Shown: positions 18,257 through 28,677 of the stretch, one piece after another
How the letters are laid out: each line of letters opens with the position of its first letter
How positions within the stretch are numbered: position 1 is the first letter of the stretch
Translations under genes and position numbers: made by a program
Assembly (NCBI GenBank): GCA_903844815.1
Contig: CAIMVD010000003.1
Coordinates: 1-64,000, forward strand
Reading direction: 5' to 3'
DNA from: an uncultured Bacteroidota bacterium
Lineage (GTDB): Bacteria; Bacteroidota; Bacteroidia; Bacteroidales; VadinHA17
Length of the DNA: 64,000 nt
The notes under the pieces: generated by a model
Database searches by the model: none
What the model was told of the DNA's origin: nothing
What the model saw: the letters and a program-made list of their open reading frames with translations, nothing else

Positions 18257-19735
18257 ATGAGTGCAGCAAATAAAAAAGCAATATGCTTCTATTTTCAGGT
18301 CCATCAGCCCTTCAGACTTAAACGTTACAGGTTCTTTGATATAGGGCATGATCATTATTATTATGATGATTATACAAATGAATCGATTATGCGAAAGGTG
18401 GCTGACCGATGCTATCTCCCTGCCAATAAGATCATTCTAGATCTCATTAACAAGCATAAGGGAAAGTTCAAGGTTACATTCTCCATTTCGGGTCTTGCAA
18501 TAAACCAGTTCAGGCTTTATGCCCCGGAAGTGCTCGATTCTTTCAGGGAGCTGGCCGAAACCGGAATGGTGGAATTTCTTGCCGAGACTAACTCACACTC
18601 GCTTGTAGCTCTCAAAAGCCGAAGCGAATTTGAACGTCAGGTTGAAAAGCATATGGAGAACCTTAAGGAGTATATTGGAGTGGTGCCCACCTCTTTCCGG
18701 AATACTGAATTGATATATTCCGATACCATTGGATCCTGGGTTGCCGATATGGGTTTCAAATCAACACTTACTGAAGGAGCCAAGCACGTTCTCGGCTGGA
18801 AAAGCCCGAACTTCATGTACTGTAATTCAATAAATCCAAGGCTTAAACTTCTCCTGAGAAACTTTGTACTTAGTGATGATATCGCTTTCCGGTTCTCCAA
18901 CAGGGAATGGAATGAATGGCCCCTTACTGCCGATAAATATTCTTCATGGGTAAACAAACTTGCTAATGGAAGCGAGCTTCTTAATATTTTCCTCGATTAC
19001 GAAACATTCGGCGAACACAATGGGAAAGAGTCAGGAATCTTTGATTTTCTGACCAATATGCCTACAGCGGTGATAAAGAAAACACCTTTCAGGTTTATGA
19101 CCCCTTCGGAAATTGCCGATACTCTTCAGCCTGTTTCTGCAATCAGCATACCATCGCCAATTTCATGGGCCGACGAAGAACGCGACATCACAGCCTGGCT
19201 GGGAAACGAACTTCAGAATGCGGCTCTCGACAAGCTTTACAGCCTGGCTGGGAAGGTAAATAAATGCGAAGATAAACTTATAAGAAAGGATTGGGAATAT
19301 CTGCAGGCAAGCGACCATTTTTATTACATGGCCACCAAGTTTTTCTCTGACGGAGCCGTTCATGCCTATTTCAATCCCTATGAAACCCCCTATGATGCAT
19401 TCATGAATTATATGAATGTCCTGAGCGACTTCGAACTAAGGCTGAAAAAATATTTTCCTGATACTGCTGAGCAGGATCAGATATTTAAGCTTGGTTCCCA
19501 GATTATTGAAAAGGACATGCTCATAGAGAAACAGGTATTTGAGATCCAACGACTTTCCAGGAAAGTAGGTAAGACTGCACCCGCAAAGAAAACGGCGGTT
19601 AAAACTGCAACTAAACCCGAAAAGAAAACCGGAGAGAAAACTGTGACGAAAGCTGCCGCCAAAAAAACTACTGTTAAAAATACAGCTGTTTCAGGTACAA
19701 AATCTGCCATCAAAAAGAGCAGCAAGACAAAATAG
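18257..19735 (+). CDS. GH57-family alpha-amylase-like glycoside hydrolase with Lys/Ala-rich C-terminal tail
   Basis: ICFYFQVHQPFRLKRYRF; EFLAETNSHSL; NIFLDYETFGEH; basic repeat tail KKTAPAKKTAVKTATKPEKKTGEK... Confidence 0.87.
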   Translation: MSAANKKAICFYFQVHQPFRLKRYRFFDIGHDHYYYDDYTNESIMRKVADRCYLPANKIILDLINKHKGKFKVTFSISGLAINQFRLYAPEVLDSFRELAETGMVEFLAETNSHSLVALKSRSEFERQVEKHMENLKEYIGVVPTSFRNTELIYSDTIGSWVADMGFKSTLTEGAKHVLGWKSPNFMYCNSINPRLKLLLRNFVLSDDIAFRFSNREWNEWPLTADKYSSWVNKLANGSELLNIFLDYETFGEHNGKESGIFDFLTNMPTAVIKKTPFRFMTPSEIADTLQPVSAISIPSPISWADEERDITAWLGNELQNAALDKLYSLAGKVNKCEDKLIRKDWEYLQASDHFYYMATKFFSDGAVHAYFNPYETPYDAFMNYMNVLSDFELRLKKYFPDTAEQDQIFKLGSQIIEKDMLIEKQVFEIQRLSRKVGKTAPAKKTAVKTATKPEKKTGEKTVTKAAAKKTTVKNTAVSGTKSAIKKSSKTK

Positions 19736-19757
19736 TGCTAATTAGGAATAGTTAAAA

Positions 19758-22700
19758 TTGCAAATGAAGGTTGAATTATTATTTGAGACAAGTTGGGAAG
19801 TATGCAATAAAATTGGTGGCATACATACGGTAATATCCACAAAAGCACTTAACCTGGTAAATGAACTTGGAGATAATTATATACTCATCGGACCTGACGT
19901 CTGGAGGGAAGTAGAAACCAATCCTGAGTTTATCGAAGATGAGTTACTGTTTGCCGAATGGAAAAACAGGGCTGTGATGGATGGTCTGAGGGTAAAAACC
20001 GGCAGATGGAACATTGCCGGCAGGCCATTAGTGATCCTGATAGATTATACTCCTTATTTCGGACAACAGAATGAAATCTTTGCCGGATTCTGGGAGACAT
20101 ATAAACTCGACAGCATTTCGGGCCAGTGGGATTACGTAGAACCAGCCCTTTTCGGGTATGCTGCAGGAAAACTTATTGAAAGTTTCTCGGCTTTTTATCA
20201 TCCTCAGAGCAGTACCGTTGCCCAATTCCATGAATGGATGACTGGAACAGGGATTTTATACCTGAAAAAAACAGCACCCTGGGTGGGGACAGCATTTACG
20301 ACACATGCAACAGTTCTCGGCAGATGTATTGCAGGGAATAATCGTCCCCTTTACGGCAATATGGAAGAATATAATCCGGGACAGATTTCACGGGAGTTTA
20401 ATGTGGTGGCAAAGCAGTCTCTCGAAAAAACCGCGGCTACTGAAGCTGATGTCTTTACCACTGTCAGCGAGATTACTTCGCGTGAGTGCAGCCATTTCCT
20501 GGGAAAAGATGTCGATGTAGTGACACCAAACGGGTTTGAAGATTCCTTCGTGCCTTCTTCTGACAGGTTTGATGAATGCCGGCAAAAGGCAAGATCGAAA
20601 CTGAAAACTGTTGCTGAAGCCGTGCTTGGCTATTCATTGGCCGACGATTGCATTTTTATTGTAAACAGCGGAAGATATGAATTCAGAAATAAGGGAATTG
20701 ATCTTTTTATCGATTCGCTTGGTGAATTAAATAAAAATGAAAGCCTTGAAAAAGAATGTGTTGCCTTTATCCTGATACCTGCCTATCACAAGGGCCCCCG
20801 TCAGGATATTTCCGACATTCTGTATAACGGCGGACCGGAAAACGGAGGAGACAGGTATCTCACTCACAACCTTCATTACCCCGAAACCGATTTGATTCTG
20901 AACCGGATTGCTGTAAACAGCCTCTACAACAGAATTAAATCGAAGGCTAAGGTAATCTTTGTGCCATCATACCTTAACGGAAATGACGGCATCTTCAATA
21001 TACCCTATTTCGATCTTTTAATCGGATTTGATCTTTCCGTTTTTCCGTCATATTATGAACCTTGGGGATATACCCCTCTCGAAAGTCTTGTGTTCTCAAT
21101 ACCTACTGTTACTACCTCCCTTTCAGGATTCGGGCTGTGGGTTAAGAATTATTATCCTGATCATGGTAAAGGGATCACGATTGTCGACAGAGACGATTCT
21201 AACGAACGGGAGGTAATCGCTGAAATTACAAAAAAAATAGCAGATTTTATTGAACTTGATCCGGCAGGTGTTGAAGAAACAAGAATTAAGGCGCATGATG
21301 TCTCGAGAATAGCAGAGTGGCGCACTCTGGTAAGCCATTATTACAAAGCATATGATGAAGCTCTTCTTAACAGCGCTGACAGGCGTTCTGAACCAAGAGA
21401 GTTTTTGAGGATGATTGAGACGCCCGGAATGCATATCCGTAAGCCGCATCAGGTTCCTGTATGGAAGGATTTGTACATTCAAAGCGATGTGCCTGAGCGC
21501 CTTAGCTCACTCAAGGAGCTTGCAAATAACCTATGGTGGGCATGGACAACTCATGCTGAAGCTTTGTTCAGAAGAATGGATCCGAGCGTATGGGAAAGTG
21601 TGAAACATAATCCAAAGCTTTTGCTCGAGAAGATCGATTATAAGCGTCTTCTCGTTCTTGAGGACGATGATGAATTTATTGCTGACCTTGATGAAATTTA
21701 TCGCCAGTTTAAAAATTATATAAATCGTCCCGATAATCCTGAGACTCCTTCGATAGGCTACTTTAGCATGGAGTTCGGAATCCATCCCTGTCTTAAGATC
21801 TATTCCGGCGGCCTTGGAATTCTGGCGGGTGATTATCTTAAAGAAGCCAGCGACTCAAATTTTAATATCACAGGGGTAGGACTTCTCTATCGCTTTGGCT
21901 ATTTTAAACAGAAGATCGGACCAAGGGGAGAGCAGCTTTCATTGTATGAGGCTGAAGATTTTTCAAGACTTCCGATTCTGCCTGTCAAGGATGAAAACGG
22001 AAACCATTTGTCGGTAAGTGTTGCCTGGCCAGGAAGGGCTGTGAAAGTAAGGGTTTGGGAGGCTATGGTTGGGAAAGTCCGTCTTGTGCTTCTCGATACC
22101 GATATCGAAGAAAACCTGCCCGAGGACCGTTCGGTTACACATCATCTTTACGGAGGTGACAATGAAAACAGGTTACGACAGGAACTCATACTCGGTATCG
22201 GAGGAATAAGGGCCCTTGAAGCCATGAATATCAAGCCCGATATTTATCACAGTAATGAAGGGCATTCGGCTTTTATAAGCCTCGAGAGGCTAAGAATCCT
22301 TATAAACGATAATCACCTTACATTCAGTCAGGCAACAGAAGCGGTCAGGTCATCAACACTTTTTACAACCCATACACCTGTTCCGGCAGGACATGACGCC
22401 TTTGAAGAGGATCTTCTCAGAAAGTATATATCGCACTATCACAGCCGCCTGGCAATAAGCTGGGATGAGCTTATGGCTCTTGGACGATGTGCAGGCGATT
22501 ATGACAGGAAATTCAATATGAGCTACCTCGCAACCCGAATGTCGCAGGAGGTAAATGGTGTCAGTAAACTTCATGGGGAAGTAAGTCAGGCCATGTTTAA
22601 TAAGCTTTGGCCCGGATATCTAAAAGAGGAGCTCTTTATAGGCTATGTCACCAACGGAGTTCATTTCCCCACCTGGGCTGCACCGGAATGGAAAGAGATC

Positions 22701-23990
22701 TTCAGGGAGATTGCAGGAACACCTGAATTCGATCAGACAGACAGAAAAATCTGGGAAAAACTTTACACAATTGACGATAAAAAGTTCTACGAGGTAAAGA
22801 AAGAGCTGAAGAAGAAACTATTCAATAATATAAGGAAACAGCTTCAGTCGGATATGATGGATAAGCACGTCAGTCCAAGGACGCTTCTTAATATCAGCAG
22901 CCATCTTGATGAAAAGGCTCTTACTATTGGTTTTGCTAGAAGGTTTGCCACTTATAAGCGAGCCGCACTTCTTTTCAGGGATATTGACAGGCTTGAACGG
23001 ATCGTAAATGACCCGGTGCGTCCTGTACAGTTTATCTATGCCGGGAAAGCCCATCCCAATGATGGCGGCGGACAGGATCTTATTAAGAGAATATTTGAAA
23101 TATCACAGATGCCCCAATTCGCAGGAAAGGTGCTCTTCCTTGAGAATTACGATATAGAAATGGCAAAATATCTTGTAAGAGGTGTGGATATTTGGCTTAA
23201 TACGCCAACAAGACCCATGGAAGCGTCAGGAACAAGCGGCGAAAAAGCCGTTATGAATGGCACTATCCATTTCAGCGTCCTTGACGGATGGTGGGTTGAA
23301 GGGTACCGTGCCTTCGCCGGCTGGGCTTTGCCTAAGAAACGGGCTTTCGAAAACCCCGAACTTCAGGATGATGTCGATGCCGTAACAATTTATAATATGC
23401 TTGAATTTGAGATTATTCCCGCATATTATTCATCAAATGAAAAAGGAATTCCCGTGGAGTGGATTAGCCTTGTCAAAAATACAATGGTGAAAATTGCTCC
23501 CGAATTTACAATGAAACGTCAGATCGACGACTATTTTTCGAAGTACTATACAAAACTCTTCTCGCGTAATAAATACCTTATTGATAACAGTTTTGAAAAG
23601 GCTAAAGAACTCGCCGCATGGAAAAACACAATGAGGGAGGAATGGGATAATATTGAAGTTCTCGATTACAGTTTTGAGAAAGCAGGATCAGAAAACATTT
23701 ATCGCTCAGGGCACGACTATGTGGCAGAGATAGCGTTGGATGTCAAGAAGATTCCCAAAGAGAATGTAGGGGTTGAGTTTATTATAACTCACCTTAAGAA
23801 AAACGGGGAACGGGAGTTTGTTGACAGTGAAGAGTTCAGGCTTGTAAGCTGTAAGAACGGGAAATGCCTCTACCGGGCGAATCTTGTTCCCGAAAAGGCA
23901 GGCTCTTTCTCATACGGTATTCGTATCTACCCTAAACATAAAGATCTTCCTCATAAGCAGGATTTCTACCTGCTTCGCTGGATTGACTAA
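19758..23990 (+). CDS. Fusion of GT3-type glycogen synthase and alpha-glucan (glycogen) phosphorylase
   Basis: N-half FETSWEVCNKIGGIHTVISTKA and YYEPWGYTPLESLVFSIPTVTTSLSGFG; C-half YFSMEFGIHPCLKIYSGGLGILAGDYLKEASD and NTPTRPMEASGTSGEKAVMNG. Confidence 0.9.
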   Translation: MQMKVELLFETSWEVCNKIGGIHTVISTKALNLVNELGDNYILIGPDVWREVETNPEFIEDELLFAEWKNRAVMDGLRVKTGRWNIAGRPLVILIDYTPYFGQQNEIFAGFWETYKLDSISGQWDYVEPALFGYAAGKLIESFSAFYHPQSSTVAQFHEWMTGTGILYLKKTAPWVGTAFTTHATVLGRCIAGNNRPLYGNMEEYNPGQISREFNVVAKQSLEKTAATEADVFTTVSEITSRECSHFLGKDVDVVTPNGFEDSFVPSSDRFDECRQKARSKLKTVAEAVLGYSLADDCIFIVNSGRYEFRNKGIDLFIDSLGELNKNESLEKECVAFILIPAYHKGPRQDISDILYNGGPENGGDRYLTHNLHYPETDLILNRIAVNSLYNRIKSKAKVIFVPSYLNGNDGIFNIPYFDLLIGFDLSVFPSYYEPWGYTPLESLVFSIPTVTTSLSGFGLWVKNYYPDHGKGITIVDRDDSNEREVIAEITKKIADFIELDPAGVEETRIKAHDVSRIAEWRTLVSHYYKAYDEALLNSADRRSEPREFLRMIETPGMHIRKPHQVPVWKDLYIQSDVPERLSSLKELANNLWWAWTTHAEALFRRMDPSVWESVKHNPKLLLEKIDYKRLLVLEDDDEFIADLDEIYRQFKNYINRPDNPETPSIGYFSMEFGIHPCLKIYSGGLGILAGDYLKEASDSNFNITGVGLLYRFGYFKQKIGPRGEQLSLYEAEDFSRLPILPVKDENGNHLSVSVAWPGRAVKVRVWEAMVGKVRLVLLDTDIEENLPEDRSVTHHLYGGDNENRLRQELILGIGGIRALEAMNIKPDIYHSNEGHSAFISLERLRILINDNHLTFSQATEAVRSSTLFTTHTPVPAGHDAFEEDLLRKYISHYHSRLAISWDELMALGRCAGDYDRKFNMSYLATRMSQEVNGVSKLHGEVSQAMFNKLWPGYLKEELFIGYVTNGVHFPTWAAPEWKEIFREIAGTPEFDQTDRKIWEKLYTIDDKKFYEVKKELKKKLFNNIRKQLQSDMMDKHVSPRTLLNISSHLDEKALTIGFARRFATYKRAALLFRDIDRLERIVNDPVRPVQFIYAGKAHPNDGGGQDLIKRIFEISQMPQFAGKVLFLENYDIEMAKYLVRGVDIWLNTPTRPMEASGTSGEKAVMNGTIHFSVLDGWWVEGYRAFAGWALPKKRAFENPELQDDVDAVTIYNMLEFEIIPAYYSSNEKGIPVEWISLVKNTMVKIAPEFTMKRQIDDYFSKYYTKLFSRNKYLIDNSFEKAKELAAWKNTMREEWDNIEVLDYSFEKAGSENIYRSGHDYVAEIALDVKKIPKENVGVEFIITHLKKNGEREFVDSEEFRLVSCKNGKCLYRANLVPEKAGSFSYGIRIYPKHKDLPHKQDFYLLRWID

Positions 23991-26017
23991 ATATCTGTTG
24001 CTCTCCTGACAGGCTCGTTTTTAAAGACGATGCCTGTCCGGGCTGGCAGATATAAATAAAGATATAGCGGTGTGTTTATAATATTTCTGTCTGATTTCCT
24101 TATCGACAGGTAGATTTTACTCCTGTCAATCCTGTTAAAGCCCCCTAACGATTCATCATCAGAATCCAGAATAATCTTGTACCTGCCCTGAACAGGAATT
24201 CCATAATCGGTATAGGATGCAACGGGATTAAAATTGAAAACGAACAAAAACTCTCCCCTTGTATAGGCAATTACCTTATCCTGATTGTTTTCATAAACCC
24301 TGTAGATATTCGGATGGTCGAGTACTCCAAAGTCATGGTGAAGGTTCACCATGCGCCTGTCGAATTCACAGAGAAAGGAATATTTGAGATCTTTATCGTC
24401 GGCAAGATTCCACTGGCGTCTTGCATATTTATAGCTCCAGTCATTTCCTTCGCGCGGGAAGTCGATCCATTCGGGATGCCCGAACTCATTGCCCATAAAG
24501 TTAAGGTAGCCGCCTCCGGTTGTTGAGAAGGTGAGCAGCCTGATCATTTTATGAAGTGCAATACCCCTGTCGCTTGAAATGCTGGTGTACGATTTTTGCA
24601 TACCAGTGTACATCTCGGCATCCAGCATTCTGAATATAAGGGTCTTGTCGCCAACGAGCGCCTGGTCGTGCGATTCGCAATATGAAATTATCTTTTCTTC
24701 AGGGCGATGCTGGGTAAGTTCATACATAAGCTTACCAAGATCCCAGCTCTCGTCGGGAGTATCCTTTACAAGCTTTATCCAGAAATCGGGAACCCCCATC
24801 GAGAGCCTGTAATCGAACCCGTAGCCCTTCTGTTTAACCGGGGCTGCAAGGCCGGGCATTCCGCTCATCTCCTCGGCAATTGTAAGTGCTGTCGGACGAA
24901 AAAGGTGAATCATTTTGTTTGCCAGAAAGAAATATACCATGGCATCTTCATCCTGATTCCCGTCGTAGTAATCGCCATAGGTTGTGAAATCCTTTTCAAG
25001 ACCATGGTCGTAGTAAATCATGCTTGTCACCCCGTCGAATCTGAACCCGTCGAATTTATATTCTTCGAGCCAGTACCTGCAGTTTGAGAGCAGGAAATGA
25101 ATGATGTTGTCCTTTCCGTAATCGAAACACAACGAATCCCATGCTTTGTGGTTCCTCCTTTCTCCGGTATGGAAGTACTGTCCTTCAGATCCATCAAAAA
25201 GTCCAAGTCCTTCGTTGACATTTTTTACGGAATGTGAATGAACCAGGTCCATTATTACCATGATTCCTGCATCATGAGCAGTGTCTATAAGCTCTTTAAG
25301 ATCTTCAGGAGTCCCGAAACGCGATGATGCGGCAAAGAAATTAGCAACATGGTATCCGAATGATCCGTAAAAAGGATGTTCCTGTATCGCCATGAGCTGA
25401 ATCGTATTGTAACCTGCGGTTTTGATTCTTGGGATAATGTTTTCAGTGAATTCCCGGTAAGTTCCGGTTTTCTCCTCTGCAGTCGCCATTCCAATATGAG
25501 CCTCATATATAACAGGAGCGGTTGGTGATGGTTCGAAATTTTCAATCTTCCATCCGTAATCTTTTTCCGGCTGCCATACCTGGGCGCTGAATATCTTTGT
25601 AACATCATCCTGAACTACCCTGTTGGCATACGATGGCAGTCTTTCTCCTTTTTCTCCCTTCCAGTGCACGGAGAGTTTAAAAAGATCTTCATGTTTAAGC
25701 GATTCAAACGGAAGTATTAACTCCCAGTCACCCTTGGCATTGATCCTTTTCATAAGATAAGCTTCCTTCTCCTTCCAGTCAGAAAACGGTCCTGTCATGA
25801 AAATCTTTGTTGCATTTGGTGCCCATTCCCTTAGGATCCATTTGTTGTCCCTGAGATGAAGTCCGTAGTAATAATGGCCCATAGCAAAATCGCATAGAGT
25901 TCCTTCTCCGGCAAGTTGCTTTTCCTTATTGAAGCATTTCGCGATTCGTCTGTCTATCTCATTCGCAAATGGACTGAGCCATGGATCAGAATTGTAGAAA
26001 CTTGAAGGATTCATCAC
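23987..26017 (-). CDS. 1,4-alpha-glucan branching enzyme (GH13)
   Basis: VIYEAHIGMA, VIMDLVHSHSVKN, FDGFRFDGVTSMIYYDHG, TIAEEMSGMPG, NFMGNEFGHPEWIDFPREGN. Confidence 0.92.
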   Translation of the reverse strand: MMNPSSFYNSDPWLSPFANEIDRRIAKCFNKEKQLAGEGTLCDFAMGHYYYGLHLRDNKWILREWAPNATKIFMTGPFSDWKEKEAYLMKRINAKGDWELILPFESLKHEDLFKLSVHWKGEKGERLPSYANRVVQDDVTKIFSAQVWQPEKDYGWKIENFEPSPTAPVIYEAHIGMATAEEKTGTYREFTENIIPRIKTAGYNTIQLMAIQEHPFYGSFGYHVANFFAASSRFGTPEDLKELIDTAHDAGIMVIMDLVHSHSVKNVNEGLGLFDGSEGQYFHTGERRNHKAWDSLCFDYGKDNIIHFLLSNCRYWLEEYKFDGFRFDGVTSMIYYDHGLEKDFTTYGDYYDGNQDEDAMVYFFLANKMIHLFRPTALTIAEEMSGMPGLAAPVKQKGYGFDYRLSMGVPDFWIKLVKDTPDESWDLGKLMYELTQHRPEEKIISYCESHDQALVGDKTLIFRMLDAEMYTGMQKSYTSISSDRGIALHKMIRLLTFSTTGGGYLNFMGNEFGHPEWIDFPREGNDWSYKYARRQWNLADDKDLKYSFLCEFDRRMVNLHHDFGVLDHPNIYRVYENNQDKVIAYTRGEFLFVFNFNPVASYTDYGIPVQGRYKIILDSDDESLGGFNRIDRSKIYLSIRKSDRNIINTPLYLYLYLPARTGIVFKNEPVRRATDI

Positions 26018-26118
26018 TTTTAGTTATATTGTAATCTTTCTATAAAAGTACAAAAACAAAATCAAACTCTTGGTTCAATTACCCGGCCTTTGCTATTTTT
26101 ACATCATAAAATGAAGCT

Positions 26119-27048
26119 ATGGTCATTCATGAGGGATTTGAAAATCTGAAACTGCATAATCCGGTCGTTACTACAGGCATATTCGACGGGGTACACCGTG
26201 GACACAGGGTCCTTTTGGATAGTCTTGTTTCAAAGGCAAAAAAGCTTGGCGGAGAATCGGTGGTTATTACCTTTTCTCCCCATCCCCGGCTGGTTCTTGA
26301 CAAGGATCCGGGGGGGCTTTCATTCCTGTCTTCTCCCGACGAAAAGATAAATCTTCTTGAAGCTTCAGGTGTAGACCATCTTGTTGTAATAGATTTTACA
26401 ATTGAGTTCAGTGCCGTTACTGCCTGCGACTTTGTAAAGGAAGTACTTGTGAAAAGGATTGGAACAAAGCATCTAGTTATCGGTTACGACCACCACTTCG
26501 GCAGGGGAGGAAAGGGCGATTTAGATACAATAGAACAGTGCGCCGGAATTTACGGCCTCGAAGTTGAACGGGTAGAGGGATTTAATACCGAAGCAGGTCT
26601 GGTTAGTTCTTCATCAATTCGCAATTCCCTCTCCTCAGGCGATCTGGATGACGCAACCCTAAGGCTTGGTTATTATTATACTCTGAGCGGCAGGGTTGTC
26701 GGAGGGAGACAAATCGGCCGGACAATCGGATTCCCTACGGCAAATATTGAACCCGTGTATCACCATAAACTTATTCCCTGCAACGGTGTTTATGCAGTAG
26801 AGGTAAGTATCTCAGGGAATAAATACGCGGGCATGCTCAGTATAGGATCAAATCCAACCGTTAACAATGACCCGATGAAAAGGTACATCGAGGTGAACAT
26901 CCTGGATTTTAACAGGGATATATACGGGGAGAGGGTCACACTGATTTTCAAAAAGCGCCTGAGGGACGAATTAAAATTTGAGAATGCCGTTAAGCTTGCG
27001 GAACAATTAAAAATCGACAGGGAGAATGTTGTCAAGTTATTCTCCTGA
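26119..27048 (+). CDS. ribF: Bifunctional riboflavin kinase/FAD synthetase
   Basis: TGIFDGVHRGHRVLLDSL; IGYDHHFGRGGKGD; GRQIGRTIGFPTANIE; FKKRLRDELKF. Confidence 0.95.
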   Translation: MVIHEGFENLKLHNPVVTTGIFDGVHRGHRVLLDSLVSKAKKLGGESVVITFSPHPRLVLDKDPGGLSFLSSPDEKINLLEASGVDHLVVIDFTIEFSAVTACDFVKEVLVKRIGTKHLVIGYDHHFGRGGKGDLDTIEQCAGIYGLEVERVEGFNTEAGLVSSSSIRNSLSSGDLDDATLRLGYYYTLSGRVVGGRQIGRTIGFPTANIEPVYHHKLIPCNGVYAVEVSISGNKYAGMLSIGSNPTVNNDPMKRYIEVNILDFNRDIYGERVTLIFKKRLRDELKFENAVKLAEQLKIDRENVVKLFS

Positions 27049-27122
27049 ACATAAATACAGGAATAATTGTTATCTTTGTGGCCTGAAATAAAATAAGAAA
27101 GTAATAAAAACCCAATCATATT

Positions 27123-28517
27123 ATGGATTATAAAGTAAAGGATATTTCGCTTGCTGAATATGGCAGAAAAGAGATAGAAATTGCGGAAAAAGAAATGCCG
27201 GGCCTTCTGGCAATCAGGAAAAAGTATTCTTCTGAAAAGCCGCTTAAAGGCGCCAGGATTACCGGATCGCTTCACATGACCATTCAGACGGCCGTGCTTA
27301 TTGAAACCCTTGCCGAGCTCGGTGCTGAGGTTCGATGGGCAAGCTGCAATATCTTCTCCACTCAGGATCATGCTGCTTCTGCTATTGCAGCTGCCGGAAT
27401 ACCTGTTTTTGCATGGAAAGGTGAAACACTTGAAGAATACTGGTGGTGTACCGCACAAGCGCTATCGTTCCCCGGCGGTAAAGGCCCGACACTACTGGTT
27501 GATGATGGCGGCGACGCTTCACTGATGGTTCACCTTGGATTCAAGGCAGAAAAGACACCTGAAGTTCTCGACAAAACCCCGTCAAACAGGGAAGAGGCAA
27601 TTATACTGTCTACTCTTAAGGAACTGCTTGTAACCGAACCAAAGAAATGGCATACTACAGTCAGCGAATTGAAAGGAATCTCCGAAGAGACTACAACCGG
27701 TGTCCATCGTCTGTATCAGATGATGGAAAATGGAGAATTGCTTGTCCCTGCAATTAATGTAAATGATTCTGTTACCAAATCGAAATTCGACAATCTCTAT
27801 GGGTGCCGCGAATCTCTGGCCGATGGTATTAAAAGGGCAACCGATGTCATGATTGCCGGAAAAGTAGTAGTTGTTTGTGGTTATGGCGATGTAGGCAAGG
27901 GATGTGCAAAATCAATGAAGTCGTATGGTGCAAGGGTAATCATTACCGAAATCGACCCGATTTGTGCCCTTCAGGCATCGATGGAAGGCTTCGAAGTACA
28001 ACCTGTTGAAGATACACTTCATGAGGGAAATATCTATGTTACCGCTACAGGCAACAAGGATATTATTACAGTTGACCATATGAAGAGGATGAAAGATCAG
28101 GCCATTGTCTGTAACATCGGTCATTTCGACAATGAGATCCAGGTAGATGATCTTAACAACCTGAAAGATGTTACCAGGATAAACATCAAGCCTCAGGTTG
28201 ATAAATATGTATTTGCTGACGGACATGCTATTTTCATGCTGGCAGAAGGCAGGCTTGTAAATCTTGGATGTGCAACAGGCCATCCGTCATTTGTGATGAG
28301 CAACTCATTTAGCAATCAGACCCTTGCACAGATTGAACTCTGGACAAAAAAATATGAAATTGGTGTTTATCGTCTGCCAAAGGATCTCGATGAAGAAGTT
28401 GCAAGACTTCACCTTGAACAACTTGGTGTTAAACTGACAATCCTTACAAAGGATCAGGCTGAATATATCGGCGTTTCTCCTTCAGGCCCATATAAGCCAG
28501 ACCATTACAGATACTAA
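27123..28517 (+). CDS. ahcY: Adenosylhomocysteinase
   Basis: [39 protein letters not shown]-terminus KPDHYRY. Confidence 0.97.
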   Translation: MDYKVKDISLAEYGRKEIEIAEKEMPGLLAIRKKYSSEKPLKGARITGSLHMTIQTAVLIETLAELGAEVRWASCNIFSTQDHAASAIAAAGIPVFAWKGETLEEYWWCTAQALSFPGGKGPTLLVDDGGDASLMVHLGFKAEKTPEVLDKTPSNREEAIILSTLKELLVTEPKKWHTTVSELKGISEETTTGVHRLYQMMENGELLVPAINVNDSVTKSKFDNLYGCRESLADGIKRATDVMIAGKVVVVCGYGDVGKGCAKSMKSYGARVIITEIDPICALQASMEGFEVQPVEDTLHEGNIYVTATGNKDIITVDHMKRMKDQAIVCNIGHFDNEIQVDDLNNLKDVTRINIKPQVDKYVFADGHAIFMLAEGRLVNLGCATGHPSFVMSNSFSNQTLAQIELWTKKYEIGVYRLPKDLDEEVARLHLEQLGVKLTILTKDQAEYIGVSPSGPYKPDHYRY

Positions 28518-28538
28518 TGTCTGGGTTGTTTGAAATTA

Positions 28539-28625
28539 CTCTGTGATCCTCTGTGCCCTCTGTGTAAGTTCTTAAAATAATATTACACAGAGATCCACAG
28601 AGAAGCACAGAGTTCCACAGAGAAA
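28539..28625. repeat. Imperfect palindromic intergenic repeat built of CTCTGTG/CACAGAG units
   Basis: CTCTGTGATCCTCTGTGCCCTCTGTGTAA...TTACACAGAGATCCACAGAGAAGCACAGAGTTCCACAGAG. Confidence 0.8.
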
Positions 28626-28677
28626 TATTAACCCGGATTCTTTCTGACTACTGAGGAGATATAAGCCAATTGTTGCT

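Noticed and set aside
27071-27078. TATCTTTG upstream of ahcY as a full promoter
   Set aside because: Good -7 element but no matching TTTG at the expected distance; left out of the feature list.
28539-28625. CRISPR array
   Set aside because: Repeat units are only 6-7 nt, inverted rather than regularly direct, and no cas genes are present.
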